From Vibrio atlanticus (GTDB taxonomy: Bacteria > Pseudomonadota > Gammaproteobacteria > Enterobacterales > Vibrionaceae), in contig NZ_AP025460.1 of assembly GCF_024347315.1 (NCBI RefSeq), positions 2,728,001 to 2,792,000 of the forward strand: a stretch of 64,000 bases of DNA, in the 5' to 3' direction. The position numbers were made by a program, and so were the translations under genes. How positions within the stretch are numbered: the stretch's first letter is position 1; every line of letters begins with the position of its first letter. The notes below the pieces were generated by a model. It did no database searches and was not told the origin of the DNA. It saw only the letters and a program-made list of their open reading frames with translations. Positions 35,749 through 44,817 of the stretch are shown piece by piece.

Positions 35749-36139
35749 AAGCACAAATTTGTTGCCATAAGTCGCGGCGATGTTGGTTATTACCGTTAAT
35801 GTCAGACAGTAATGAAGATTGAAGTGTTTTTGCCTTCAGTTCATGGGCAGATTCGCAACCAGCAAACCATACCCATTCAACCGAACTTAAATCCACAGCA
35901 GACAAGTGTTGCGGTTGAAGGTGTAAAGCTTGAGATAAGTCGAGCTTGATACTTTTGAGTACTCGCTCAAACATCACGGCGAGATCTTCCTGAGGTTTTT
36001 CAGGCGAAACCAATAGTAACTTGCAATCGCTCGATAGCGGAATCAATTCAGATTCATAACCAGCCAAACGCTCTGGGTGACTTAACTCCCATTGGCTAAT
36101 GCCCATCTCTTGTAGATATTGCGCGTGTGTTTGTGACAT
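35741..36139 (-). CDS. holD: DNA polymerase III psi subunit HolD
   Basis: 132 aa. MSQTHAQYLQEMGISQWELSHPERL is the psi-family N-terminus, and LLVSPEKP, HLQPQHLS and WVWFAGC match HolD. Psi links chi to the clamp loader and single-stranded DNA-binding protein. The holD-rimI arrangement with an 8-bp overlap matches that in E. coli. Confidence 0.92.
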   Translation of the reverse strand: MSQTHAQYLQEMGISQWELSHPERLAGYESELIPLSSDCKLLLVSPEKPQEDLAVMFERVLKSIKLDLSQALHLQPQHLSAVDLSSVEWVWFAGCESAHELKAKTLQSSLLSDINGNNQHRRDLWQQICAYD

Positions 36140-36225
36140 ATCTAGCGGTCGTAACCTTTGGTTTGTTGGTATTAATATTCTTCGAGTGAACTTAAACGGT
36201 GCTCATTGGGGCTGATACTAACAAA

Positions 36226-36254
36226 AAATAAAGGAGCATCAAGCTCCTTTATTT
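36226..36254 (-). terminator. terminator of the ubiT-yhbS operon
   Basis: 12-bp stem AAATAAAGGAGC/GCTCCTTTATTT with a 5-nt loop, followed by further T on the minus strand. Confidence 0.82.
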
Positions 36255-36294
36255 AGACTAAATCAGTTTGTATCTTATTGAGTGGTAAATCAGC

Positions 36295-36798
36295 TTATAA
36301 GTCGTTGAACTCTGGGCTGTAAGCAATTTCACCAGAATGCCCAGCAAACGCCCCTTCTACCAACTCAATCGCTTGAAAAGCGCCTTCAGGCACATCCCAA
36401 ACACAACTCAGGCCAAATTCGCTCGCCGCCTTGAAACCAAAACGACCGTAGTAAGCAGGATCACCGAGTACAACACAGGCTGGGTAACCAAAATCTACCA
36501 AAGTAGAAAATGCGTCTTCAACCAGTGATTTGGCAATGCCTTGATTGCGGAACTCTTCTTTCACGGCGAGAGGTGCGAGCCCCTGCCAGTTATGATCGTC
36601 ACCATCAAGAGTAAGAGGGCTAAACATCAGGTGACCAACCACCTCCCCTTCATCAGAACAAGCCACCAGCGATAGCGTTAAATGACTATTCTCACGTAAG
36701 CTCATAACCAAATTAGCTTCTGCATCCGTTTCAAAAACAGATTTCAATAAACGATCAATGACAAGTATATCTGCCGGTGCTTCAGTTCGAATAAGCAT
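36295..36798 (-). CDS. yhbS: GNAT-family N-acetyltransferase (YhbS-like)
   Basis: 167 aa. The acetyl-CoA site is LAVKEEFRNQGIAKSLVEDA (about residues 75-94), and VVLGDPAYYGRFGFKAASEFGL is typical of YhbS. The substrate is unknown. It overlaps the ubiT stop by 17 bp. Next to ubiT it keeps the same partnership as yhbS-yhbT in E. coli. Confidence 0.88.
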   Translation of the reverse strand: MLIRTEAPADILVIDRLLKSVFETDAEANLVMSLRENSHLTLSLVACSDEGEVVGHLMFSPLTLDGDDHNWQGLAPLAVKEEFRNQGIAKSLVEDAFSTLVDFGYPACVVLGDPAYYGRFGFKAASEFGLSCVWDVPEGAFQAIELVEGAFAGHSGEIAYSPEFNDL

Positions 36799-37351
36799 TC
36801 ATTACCTCACTTTGTGTATCTGGGGATTGTACTCCCTTCTGCACAAAATCAGCTAATTGATTTAACAAAGTTTTCATAGGAGCCGGCAATAAGTCCAAAT
36901 CTACGCTATCCATCAAGTTTTTGACCTCTAAACCGAGCTCAGTATCCCCTTCAATCGACAGTCGACGCTGGAAGAAAAGCGTATCTGGGTCTTCTTTTCG
37001 CCCAGCAATCAACACGAGATCATTTAGATTGCCACTAAAACTCACATCTTCATTGACCTCTTTATCAGCGACAACTAGTTGCTCATTTTTGTAGCTAATA
37101 CACCAACTTAACCCCATATCTTTTATTGAAACTTTAAGCCACTTGTCTTCTAAGAACTCAAAATCACCATCCTCTAAAGCCTCCTTGAATACATTTTTCA
37201 ATGCTTCTAATAAGGCTTTTTTTTGTACTGATTTTGGTAATAACTGGACTGGAGATCGCAAAATTGATGCGGCATTTTGAACTAGTTGAGTGCGTATCTT
37301 GTTTATCACGTGACTTATCCGTAACTTTGTCAATAATATAGAAAGCATCAT
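36782..37351 (-). CDS. ubiT: UbiT, SCP2-domain factor for O2-independent ubiquinone synthesis
   Basis: 189 aa as drawn from ATG 37351; a GTG at 37309 in front of INKIRTQLVQ gives a length nearer the family and is a serious alternative. The SCP2-like lipid-binding domain covers about residues 55-165 (LLEALKNVFKEALEDGDFEFLEDKWLKVSI, VSFSGNLNDLVLIAGRKEDPDTLFFQRRLSIEGDTELG). UbiT carries hydrophobic ubiquinone intermediates during anaerobic synthesis with UbiU and UbiV, both encoded across rocS in this window. Confidence 0.9.
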   Translation of the reverse strand: MMLSILLTKLRISHVINKIRTQLVQNAASILRSPVQLLPKSVQKKALLEALKNVFKEALEDGDFEFLEDKWLKVSIKDMGLSWCISYKNEQLVVADKEVNEDVSFSGNLNDLVLIAGRKEDPDTLFFQRRLSIEGDTELGLEVKNLMDSVDLDLLPAPMKTLLNQLADFVQKGVQSPDTQSEVMNAYSN

Positions 37352-37383
37352 AGATGATGTTGAGATCTCAGTTACTGTTATGT

Positions 37384-37404
37384 ATCAAATTAATTCAGTT
37401 TGAT
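37384..37404. promoter_or_regulatory. 21-bp inverted repeat between ubiT and rocS
   Basis: ATCAAA and TTTGAT arms with a 9-nt spacer. It lies in the 164-bp divergent promoter region. The spacing does not fit the FNR consensus TTGAT-N4-ATCAA. Confidence 0.4.
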
Positions 37405-37515
37405 GCTCGACCTTTAATATATTGATAATCGCAGTTATAGTAACTCTGGTCATGAAAATCACAGCGAATCGCTGCACTCACAAGTAAACATCGATAGCTG
37501 AACAAAAAGCAATCA

Positions 37516-39606
37516 ATGTTTATCGATAGTGAATATTCAAGCTCTTGGAGAATTGGTAGTACTTTGATGCCTCCCCAGCAACTACAACATTGGTTTACAC
37601 AGCTAACTGCAAACAGCCCGTTCTTTTTTGCGGTACTTGATGCTCAACATAACTATTTTATGGTGAATGAGCGTTACTGTGATATTGCTGGTTTAAGTAA
37701 AACAGAGCTTGTAGGCATGAATGACCGCCAAACCTTGGGCGGGCAATTCTACCAACACCTTAAGCCTTACTATGAGCGTGCATTCAATGGCGAAACGATT
37801 GAGGCGGAAATTACCCTAAACGAAACGGCTTTAGACACTAGCCTTCACTTCAGCCTATCTCCGCTTACCAATGGAAAAAAGACTGAATACATCATCTTTC
37901 ACGCCTTCGATACATCTGAAAACCAAGTACTTGTCCGTTCGTTAGAAGAGTCTGAAGCGAAATTCCACAAGCTATCTCACCTGCTCCCAGACGGATTGCT
38001 ATTAGTTGAAAACGACTACATTCTGTCTTCGAACCCTGCAGCTGCGCGCTTACTTGGTTTTAACTCCACCACAGAATTGATTGGCGAAGAGTTAGGCCGA
38101 TTATTTATCGATGAACAAACCAAAACAGTCTTTAATAATGACCTCAGCTCCATTATTTCTGAGTCTGGCTTGGTTTGTTTAACGGGTGCTCGATGTGGCT
38201 TTGAACGTAAAGTTCAGTTAAATATCGACTCGACGGTCATTCTTGGAAGCAGTACCCAACTCGTACTTATTCAAGACGCTCAAGAAACAACAAAACAATA
38301 CACACCCGCTAACAGTGAAGATGCCTACATCGATACACTGACTAAGCTCTACAACCGACTTGGGTTTACCAAAAGCCTTGAGCAGTTCATTCACAACAAG
38401 ACCCCTGTTGTGATGCTCTACTTAGACATCGATAACTTCAAAAATATCAATGACTCACTTGGCCACCACATCGGTGATAAAGTGATTAAAGAGGTCGCAT
38501 CTCGCTTAAAACGACAACTGCCTCGTCAAGCTATTATTGGCCATTTAGGCGGTGATGAATTTGGTATTATTCTACCTGAGCCTGAACACCCACGAACACC
38601 TGAAATACTCTCTGAAAAGATCATATCTCTGATCAACCAACCCTTCGATCTCCACCATTTTAGCAAGCGTTTAGCCTGCTCGATTGGTAGTGTGAGCTTT
38701 CCTCACGATGGCTGTGACGCACGTATCTTGCTACAGAATGCTGACACCGCAATGTATGAAGCTAAGGATCGTGGACGCAACCGCCTGATCAAGTTCAACG
38801 AACAGATGAACAAAGAAGCGCGAATGCGACTGTGGCTTGAGATAGAACTGCAAAAAGCACTGCAACAGAACGGGCTTGAGGTTTGGTACCAACCAAAAGT
38901 AAATGCGCGTGACTTCACCATTAACGGAGCAGAAGCTCTGGTACGTTGGAAACACCCCGTAGAAGGTTATATTAGCCCTGCCGCATTTATTCCTGTAGCG
39001 GAACGAGCTGGCCTTATTGAACAACTTGGTCGTGTGGTAATGCGCGAAGTATTTGCCACGGTGAAACGTTGGAAGATGCAAGGTATTTTACCTGGTCGCG
39101 TCGCGATCAACCTTTCACCAGAGCAGTTTGGTAATCCAAAATTGATTGATTTCATGGAGAAGTTGCTGCGTTCTACTGAGCTAGATCCAAGTGCGATTAC
39201 CTTTGAGCTTACAGAAAGTGCCGTAATGAGTGATAGTGAACACACGCTTCAAATGCTGAACGCGATTAAGAGACTTGGCTTTGCGTTATCCATCGATGAC
39301 TTTGGTACGGGTTACTCTTCTCTATCTTACCTTGCTCGCTTTCCGATTGATGAGCTTAAAATTGACCGGGCTTTTATCTCAGATATCGATACCTTACCAA
39401 AGCAAATTACCGTAATTGAAAACATCATCAACCTTGGGAAATCTCTCGATTTAACCGTGGTTGCAGAGGGTGTCGAAACCAGTGAACAAGCAACTCTGCT
39501 GTCTAACCTCAACTGTGGTTCAATTCAAGGTTTCCACTTCTATCGCCCTCAACCAAAACAAGAGGTTGAAGAACTGTTCGCCCAAAACCGTCGTCACAAG
39601 AATTAA
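37516..39606 (+). CDS. rocS: PAS-GGDEF-EAL c-di-GMP enzyme RocS
   Basis: 696 aa cytoplasmic protein. Two PAS-like domains span about residues 25-145 and 150-255. A GGDEF domain follows with an intact GGDEF at 345-349, but I see no RxxD inhibitory site just before it. The EAL domain (about 440-690) has EALVRW from 473, NLSPEQF, ELTES, DDFGTGYSSLSYL, KIDRAFI and AEGVET, so catalysis looks intact. Position and layout match V. cholerae rocS (VC0653), which affects biofilm and motility. A start at ATG 37567 is possible. Confidence 0.92.
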   Translation: MFIDSEYSSSWRIGSTLMPPQQLQHWFTQLTANSPFFFAVLDAQHNYFMVNERYCDIAGLSKTELVGMNDRQTLGGQFYQHLKPYYERAFNGETIEAEITLNETALDTSLHFSLSPLTNGKKTEYIIFHAFDTSENQVLVRSLEESEAKFHKLSHLLPDGLLLVENDYILSSNPAAARLLGFNSTTELIGEELGRLFIDEQTKTVFNNDLSSIISESGLVCLTGARCGFERKVQLNIDSTVILGSSTQLVLIQDAQETTKQYTPANSEDAYIDTLTKLYNRLGFTKSLEQFIHNKTPVVMLYLDIDNFKNINDSLGHHIGDKVIKEVASRLKRQLPRQAIIGHLGGDEFGIILPEPEHPRTPEILSEKIISLINQPFDLHHFSKRLACSIGSVSFPHDGCDARILLQNADTAMYEAKDRGRNRLIKFNEQMNKEARMRLWLEIELQKALQQNGLEVWYQPKVNARDFTINGAEALVRWKHPVEGYISPAAFIPVAERAGLIEQLGRVVMREVFATVKRWKMQGILPGRVAINLSPEQFGNPKLIDFMEKLLRSTELDPSAITFELTESAVMSDSEHTLQMLNAIKRLGFALSIDDFGTGYSSLSYLARFPIDELKIDRAFISDIDTLPKQITVIENIINLGKSLDLTVVAEGVETSEQATLLSNLNCGSIQGFHFYRPQPKQEVEELFAQNRRHKN

Positions 39607-39773
39607 TTAAACACGCCCTCCAACACCAAGCTAAAGCGTAAATTCGCCATTCGTCAGTACCTCAAATGGGGTAAAAGCAGATTTATCCATCTAAACCTGC
39701 CTTACATCAATTCCGTCATTCATAATTCTTCATAAAATACTCGCTTCAATTTTATTCTATTGGTAGTGAGCAA

Positions 39774-40787
39774 ATGGAACTCTTATGCCCAGCGGGTAAC
39801 TTACCTGCTTTGAAAACCGCTATTGATTGCGGTGCGGATGCTGTCTATATCGGATTCAAAGACGATACGAATGCCCGACACTTCGCAGGCCTTAACTTTG
39901 CGGGTAAAAAGCTCGATCGTGCTGTGCAGTATGTGCATGACCGCAACAAGAAAATTCACGTTGCCTTAAATACTTTTGCTCACCCAAACGGCTTCGAACG
40001 CTGGACTAACGCTGTAGATAACGCCGCCGCACTAGGCGTTGATGCGCTGATCATCGCTGACATTGCGGTGCTCGAGTACGCTGCAAATAAATATCCAGAA
40101 CTAGAGCTGCACTTATCAGTACAAGCATCTGCGACCAATGCAGCCGCTATCGACTTCTATCATAAAAATTTCAACGTTAAGCGTGTGGTATTGCCGCGCG
40201 TATTGTCGATCCATCAGGTCAAACAGCTTTCTCGTAACATCACTTCTGACGTTGACCTCGAAGTATTCGCTTTTGGTAGCTTATGTATCATGGCAGAAGG
40301 CCGTTGCTACCTCTCTTCATACATGACGGGTGAATCGCCAAATACGGTTGGGGCATGTTCTCCAGCAAAATACGTTCGCTGGCAAGAAACGGATGGCGGA
40401 CTTGAATCTCGCTTGAACGAAATCCTTATCGACAAGTATGAAGCAGGTGAGAACGCAGGTTACCCAACGCTATGTAAAGGCCGATTTGAAGCAGAAGTAG
40501 ATGGTGAGCGAAAGCGTTATCACGCACTTGAAGAGCCAACTAGCCTTAACACACTATCTATGTTGCCAGAGCTTTTCGCCGCGAATGTTGCTTCTGTGAA
40601 GATTGAAGGTCGCCAACGTAGCCCTGCTTATGTCGAGCAAGTCACTCGCACTTGGCGCGCAGCCATCGATCGCTACTTAGCGAACCCTGAACAATACCAA
40701 GTGGAACAAGCTTGGAATGCGACACTGGCGAATGTATCTGAAGGTACACAAACCACGCTTGGCGCTTACCACCGTAAATGGCAATAG
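39774..40787 (+). CDS. ubiU: UbiU, O2-independent ubiquinone hydroxylation subunit (U32 family)
   Basis: 337 aa peptidase-U32 type protein. MELLCPAGNLPALKTAIDCGADAVYIGF is the U32 N-terminus. The four [4Fe-4S] Cys are visible in SLCIMAEGRCYLSSYM, VGACSPAKY and YPTLCKGRFE. With UbiV it forms a heterodimer that hydroxylates ubiquinone precursors without oxygen. It is followed by ubiV after 18 bp. Confidence 0.94.
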   Translation: MELLCPAGNLPALKTAIDCGADAVYIGFKDDTNARHFAGLNFAGKKLDRAVQYVHDRNKKIHVALNTFAHPNGFERWTNAVDNAAALGVDALIIADIAVLEYAANKYPELELHLSVQASATNAAAIDFYHKNFNVKRVVLPRVLSIHQVKQLSRNITSDVDLEVFAFGSLCIMAEGRCYLSSYMTGESPNTVGACSPAKYVRWQETDGGLESRLNEILIDKYEAGENAGYPTLCKGRFEAEVDGERKRYHALEEPTSLNTLSMLPELFAANVASVKIEGRQRSPAYVEQVTRTWRAAIDRYLANPEQYQVEQAWNATLANVSEGTQTTLGAYHRKWQ

Positions 40788-40805
40788 AGCCAAATGGAGA
40801 ACTCA

Positions 40806-41684
40806 ATGAAATACGCATTAGGCCCTCTACTTTATTTTTGGCCAAAACAAGATGTTGAAAGCTTCTATGAGCAAGCAAAATCAAGCTCAGCTGACATTAT
40901 CTACCTCGGTGAAGCGGTGTGCTCAAAGCGCCGTGAGATGAAAGCAAAACACTGGATGGACATAGCAAAAGAGCTGTCTGATTCAGGTAAGCAAGTGGTA
41001 CTTTCAACCATGGCATTGCTAGAAGCCCCAAGCGAAGTCAACATCATGAAGAAGTACATTGATAACGGTGACTTCGCCATTGAAGCCAATGATGTATCTG
41101 CGATTCAACTGGCAAGTGAAAGTAAGGTGCCTTTTGTTGTTGGCCCTGCGGTGAACACCTACAATGCACGCACTCTGAACCTGTTCTTGAAACAAGGTAT
41201 GACGCGTTGGTGTATGCCCGTTGAGCTTTCTCGCGAGTGGCTAAGCAACGTAATGACACAGTGCGAAGAGCTTAATATTCGTAATAAGTTCGAAGTAGAA
41301 GTGTTTAGCCATGGCTACTTACCTCTTGCTTACTCTGCACGTTGCTTTACAGCCCGAGCAGAGAACAAAGCCAAAGACGATTGCGAAACCTGCTGCATCA
41401 AATACCCAACAGGTCTACAGGTCGAAAGCCAAGAGGGCCAATCGGTATTTAACCTTAATGGTATCCAGACGCAATCAGGTTACTGCTACAACCTAGTCAA
41501 TGATCTGCCGAGTATGCATGACTTGGTCGATGTCGTTCGCCTGAGTCCATTGGGTATCGACACTTTCTCTGAAATCAATAACTTCAGAGCGAACGAGCAA
41601 GGTCAAAAACCAATGAAGATTGAAAGCCGCCAGTGCAATGGCTACTGGCATCAGCTTGCGGGTTTAGACGTTAAAAACATCTAG
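40806..41684 (+). CDS. ubiV: UbiV, partner of UbiU
   Basis: 292 aa from ATG 40806, which has GGAG 7 bp upstream; an ATG at 40794 lacks one. Cluster Cys are seen in LGEAVCSKRREMKAKHW and YSARCFTARAENKAKDDCETCCIKYP. It forms the UbiUV complex for anaerobic ubiquinone synthesis. The ubiUV operon ends at the terminator shared with the MATE gene. Confidence 0.94.
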   Translation: MKYALGPLLYFWPKQDVESFYEQAKSSSADIIYLGEAVCSKRREMKAKHWMDIAKELSDSGKQVVLSTMALLEAPSEVNIMKKYIDNGDFAIEANDVSAIQLASESKVPFVVGPAVNTYNARTLNLFLKQGMTRWCMPVELSREWLSNVMTQCEELNIRNKFEVEVFSHGYLPLAYSARCFTARAENKAKDDCETCCIKYPTGLQVESQEGQSVFNLNGIQTQSGYCYNLVNDLPSMHDLVDVVRLSPLGIDTFSEINNFRANEQGQKPMKIESRQCNGYWHQLAGLDVKNI

Positions 41685-41716
41685 TTTCTAGAGTTAAACC
41701 CATCAGCCACAGAGAC

Positions 41717-41746
41717 AAAAAGGTCTAGCATTCGCTAGACCTTTTT
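41717..41746. terminator. bidirectional terminator between ubiV and the MATE gene
   Basis: 13-bp stem AAAAAGGTCTAGC/GCTAGACCTTTTT with an ATTC loop. Confidence 0.92.
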
Positions 41747-41768
41747 AATTCTACTTAAGAAATACGAC

Positions 41769-43106
41769 CTATGCCGCCGCTGTATCCATCGGTGAGACAT
41801 CGAGCTTCTTTACATCTTTGTAGAGCATCACCATCACCACCACACTTAGCGCAATATTAGACAGTGGGTACGCAACCCAGATCCCCGGCACACCGTACAA
41901 CTTAGGCATAATGTACAAGAAAGGTAACTGGATAAGCATATTACCTAGCATGACAAACATCGCTTTACTGCCTTTGTTGACCGCCTGATAGTAAGCACCC
42001 GCTACCACTAAGAAACCATCAAGCGCCAGTGCAAACATGTGCAATCGAATACCCAACACGGTGTACTCAACTAGCTGAGGTTCATCTGAGTTAAAGACTG
42101 ACACAAACTCACGTGGGAACGCGTTCAGAAGCAGTACGAACGCCACACCAATCAAGACAGAGCTCACCATCGCAATCTTCAATAACTTACGGATATTCGC
42201 TTGATTGCGAGCACCGTGGTTGTAACTCACTAAAGGCTGCATACCATTTGCGATGCCTTCCGCTGTGAGGTAATAAACCGTCACTATGTAGCCCAAAATC
42301 GCGTAAGCACCAATCATCAACTGGTCGCCATATTGAGAGAACAACGCATTGTGCAGCGCAACCATCATCGAACCGTAAGCGTACATAAAGAAGCTTGATG
42401 TACCAATGGCAAAGATTTGTGGAATCACATCAAGCTTCAGTCTCAGTTCATTCCAACGCAAGCGCAGGTTTGCTCGACGTGAGAAGAAGTAAGCTAACCC
42501 CAAACCTGTTACTACAAACTGAGCAATCGCGGTTGCCAATGCTGCACCCTTCAACTCCCAACCAAGCTGAGCAATAAACAGATAATCCAGAGCTATATTG
42601 ATCACCGCACCGACAATCATCAGTATGGTGGCCAAGTTCGGGCTGTCATCGTTACGCAGTAAAAACGGCATCGCGATCGAACCTAGCGTGAAGACACTCG
42701 CGCCAATCAGAATGTGTAAGTATTGTAGGCCAAGTTCATACACTCGCCCTTCAGCGCCCTGCCAAAGCAAGAAGTTATCAGCAAACAAAAACAGCAATGC
42801 GGAGACAATAGGCGTTATCGCTAACAACAAGGTTAAGCCCGTTGCTAAGATCTGCTTAGCGCCTTGAGTATCTTTTTCACCTTGGCGAATCGAGACCAGT
42901 GCACCGGTACCCACGCCCACCAACATACCAATACCGAGAATCGAACCAATCACAGGCCACGCAACATTGATACCTGCAAGTCCATCAGCCCCCACATAGC
43001 GGCCAATGAAAATGCCATCCACCACTTGGTACAGGCCATTAACCAACATGGCAGCCACAGTGGGGATTGTGTATCGCCAAAACTGGCGACTAATTGAGTT
43101 ACTCAT
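41769..43106 (-). CDS. MATE-family multidrug/sodium antiporter
   Basis: 445 aa with about 12 membrane helices in the two-fold MATE pattern: RYTIPTVAAMLVNGLYQVVDGIFIGRYVGADGLAGINVAWP at the N-terminus and a second half with MMVALHNALFSQYGDQLMIGAYAI and ANGMQPLVSYNHGARNQANIRK. It should expel cationic drugs or metabolites. The next upstream gene on the same strand is a MarR regulator, and both promoters carry the same palindrome. Confidence 0.92.
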   Translation of the reverse strand: MSNSISRQFWRYTIPTVAAMLVNGLYQVVDGIFIGRYVGADGLAGINVAWPVIGSILGIGMLVGVGTGALVSIRQGEKDTQGAKQILATGLTLLLAITPIVSALLFLFADNFLLWQGAEGRVYELGLQYLHILIGASVFTLGSIAMPFLLRNDDSPNLATILMIVGAVINIALDYLFIAQLGWELKGAALATAIAQFVVTGLGLAYFFSRRANLRLRWNELRLKLDVIPQIFAIGTSSFFMYAYGSMMVALHNALFSQYGDQLMIGAYAILGYIVTVYYLTAEGIANGMQPLVSYNHGARNQANIRKLLKIAMVSSVLIGVAFVLLLNAFPREFVSVFNSDEPQLVEYTVLGIRLHMFALALDGFLVVAGAYYQAVNKGSKAMFVMLGNMLIQLPFLYIMPKLYGVPGIWVAYPLSNIALSVVVMVMLYKDVKKLDVSPMDTAAA

Positions 43107-43160
43107 TTCTTACTCTACTTTCATCTGTGAGTCGCATATCAACAAGATATGACTCGAAAA

Positions 43161-43181
43161 TTAGTTAACAAGGCTAACTAA
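43161..43181. promoter_or_regulatory. MarR operator candidate in front of the MATE gene
   Basis: TTAGTTAACAAGGCTAACTAA is a near-perfect inverted repeat (TTAGTTA/TAACTAA) about 55 bp upstream of the MATE ATG. It matches the element at 43627-43645 at nearly every base. Confidence 0.75.
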
Positions 43182-43194
43182 ATATCTAAATTAT

Positions 43195-43602
43195 TTACTT
43201 CAAAGCTTTATTTAATAATAGGTTTAGCTGCTGAGACTCTTGCTCAGACAAGCGACTTTCCAGTATCTGTGCCATGACCTGATAGATCTTACTTTCTTCT
43301 TCTAAGCCGACTTCAGCTTTGCTAGTCAATACGACCAACTTAGACCTCGCATCTTCGAGAGAAGCTTTACGCTCAACAAGCCCCTTTCTCTCTAGTCTCT
43401 GAACCATAGTGGTTGCTGAAGGCTTTGTAACCTGCATCTCAATCGCAAGATCAGTCAATCGGATCGGTTCAGGAGAAGATTGAATGACCTTCAAATAGTC
43501 ATACTCATTGAAGCTCAATTGGCAAATAGGGTCTTCATTTACCTGAGTTCGCCATATCTTAGAGGCGAAGCGCTCAATCTTTTCTAAATTCTGGTTCAGC
43601 AT
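43195..43602 (-). CDS. MarR-family regulator of the MATE exporter
   Basis: 135 aa from ATG 43602; a GTG two codons upstream is possible. The winged helix covers about residues 35-105 with LTDLAIEMQVTKPSATTMVQRLERKGLVERKASLEDARSKLVVLT, matching the MarR helix-turn-helix and DxR wing. It is upstream of the MATE gene on the same strand, and matching palindromes precede both. It probably represses both until a ligand binds (inference). Confidence 0.9.
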   Translation of the reverse strand: MLNQNLEKIERFASKIWRTQVNEDPICQLSFNEYDYLKVIQSSPEPIRLTDLAIEMQVTKPSATTMVQRLERKGLVERKASLEDARSKLVVLTSKAEVGLEEESKIYQVMAQILESRLSEQESQQLNLLLNKALK

Positions 43603-43626
43603 ACTCACCTAATCAAGAATCGCATT

Positions 43627-43645
43627 TAGTTAGCAAGGCTAACTA
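43627..43645. promoter_or_regulatory. MarR autoregulatory operator candidate
   Basis: TAGTTAGC-AAG-GCTAACTA is a perfect 8-bp inverted repeat with 3-nt spacer, about 25 bp upstream of the MarR start codon. Confidence 0.75.
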
Positions 43646-43721
43646 TTTTAGTGTTGTTTAAATAAAAATCAATCAAAACTAGCCCCCTTGTTTATAAAAA
43701 AGGAGTATAAAAAAGGAGCAT

Positions 43722-43747
43722 AAAAAAACCGCTGACAGGCAGCGGTT
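43722..43747 (-). terminator. nlpI terminator
   Basis: Stem AACCGCTG/CAGCGGTT with a 5-nt loop and seven T on the minus strand. Confidence 0.88.
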
Positions 43748-43769
43748 CTTCGGAATCAAAATATATCGT

Positions 43770-44693
43770 TTACTTTGTGTCGGCTTTTTCTTCGGCCTCA
43801 GCCAACTTAACTTTTGCTAAGTGCTCGGCTTTAAGAGTAGTAAATATACGGCTTAGCTCTAAGAAAGAGTAACGATGCTCTACATATTCATACACATTGA
43901 AAGACACTGACAACTTGTACAGAGAGATCGCATTCGCGTAGTCCCCATTCATGTGGTAACGCTTAGCAAGGTAGAAATATGTCTCAGTTAGACGCTGCGC
44001 AAGTAACGTGTTGTCACGAGTCCCAGTTAGAATCGCTTTGAATGCCTGCTCTTCAGTAATGTCATCAAGCATAATCGCGACTAATACCCAACCCCACTGC
44101 TCATCACGGCTCTCGTAACGTTTTTGCAAATCAAGCTTAGCTTGCTCTGGCGTGAGTTCGTGCTGAATGATATACAACCAAAGCGCACGGAATGGATCAC
44201 TTGGATCATCGGTATAATGCTTCGTCATCTCTTCATTGGCTAAATCATAGCGCTCGCCGTAGTAGAGTGCGATAGAGCGATTTCTTTCTGCGTAAGAGTT
44301 TGCAGGATCAAGCTCTAACGTAGAATCAAAAGATTCATAAGCCGCATCAAACTCCCCTACCTGCGTAAAGTAAACCCCCAAAAGGTTGAAGATATCAGGT
44401 TGAGCAGGGTTCAATGAAAGAGATTGGTTGAAGTCGAGACGTGCTAGATCACGCAGGCCAACACTATCGTAGTAGTTACCACGTTCAAACAGCATCTTAG
44501 ATCGAACTTCATCATTCAAGTCTGGGCGCTGTAATAATTGACTAAGACGTGCAATTTGAACCTCTTGCTGAACGCTTGGTTGCAGCGGCACAGCCATTGG
44601 TGGATAAACCCAACGTGAGGTGTTATCTGATGTTGTCGCACAACCTGTCAGTACAAGCAGTAAACACATACTCGCGGTTTGAAACCATTTCAC
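43770..44693 (-). CDS. nlpI: NlpI lipoprotein with TPR repeats
   Basis: 307 aa. Lipobox LTGC places the modified Cys at residue 18. TPRs at about residues 62-160 (MLFERGNYYDSVGLRDLARLDFNQSL, PDIFNLLGVYFTQVGEFDAAYESFDSTLELDP, NRSIALYYGERYDLA) and a further TPR region near 245. NlpI is an outer-membrane adaptor that couples peptidoglycan hydrolase turnover to the Prc protease. It lies directly downstream of pnp, as in E. coli, with a terminator between. Confidence 0.93.
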   Translation of the reverse strand: MKWFQTASMCLLLVLTGCATTSDNTSRWVYPPMAVPLQPSVQQEVQIARLSQLLQRPDLNDEVRSKMLFERGNYYDSVGLRDLARLDFNQSLSLNPAQPDIFNLLGVYFTQVGEFDAAYESFDSTLELDPANSYAERNRSIALYYGERYDLANEEMTKHYTDDPSDPFRALWLYIIQHELTPEQAKLDLQKRYESRDEQWGWVLVAIMLDDITEEQAFKAILTGTRDNTLLAQRLTETYFYLAKRYHMNGDYANAISLYKLSVSFNVYEYVEHRYSFLELSRIFTTLKAEHLAKVKLAEAEEKADTK

Positions 44694-44721
44694 AAATAAT
44701 TACTCCTGTTATGACCGCAAT

Positions 44722-44749
44722 AAAAAAGGGGAGCGATATGCTCCCCTTT
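44722..44749 (-). terminator. pnp terminator
   Basis: Stem GGGGAGC/GCTCCCC with a 5-nt loop followed by six T on the minus strand. Confidence 0.88.
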
Positions 44750-44817
44750 ATAACATGCTTTTTTACCAATGGGTTAGAAATCACTAAAAAGCGATAGTCC
44801 CATTAATAGGCTAAGAA

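Noticed and set aside
37384..37404. FNR box in front of ubiT
   Set aside because: The arms are ATCAAA/TTTGAT with a 9-nt spacer, not TTGAT-N4-ATCAA; kept only as an unassigned inverted repeat.
43680..43725. AAAAAGGAGYATAA direct repeats as a mobile element remnant
   Set aside because: Only two imperfect short copies next to the nlpI terminator; most simply low-complexity A-rich sequence.
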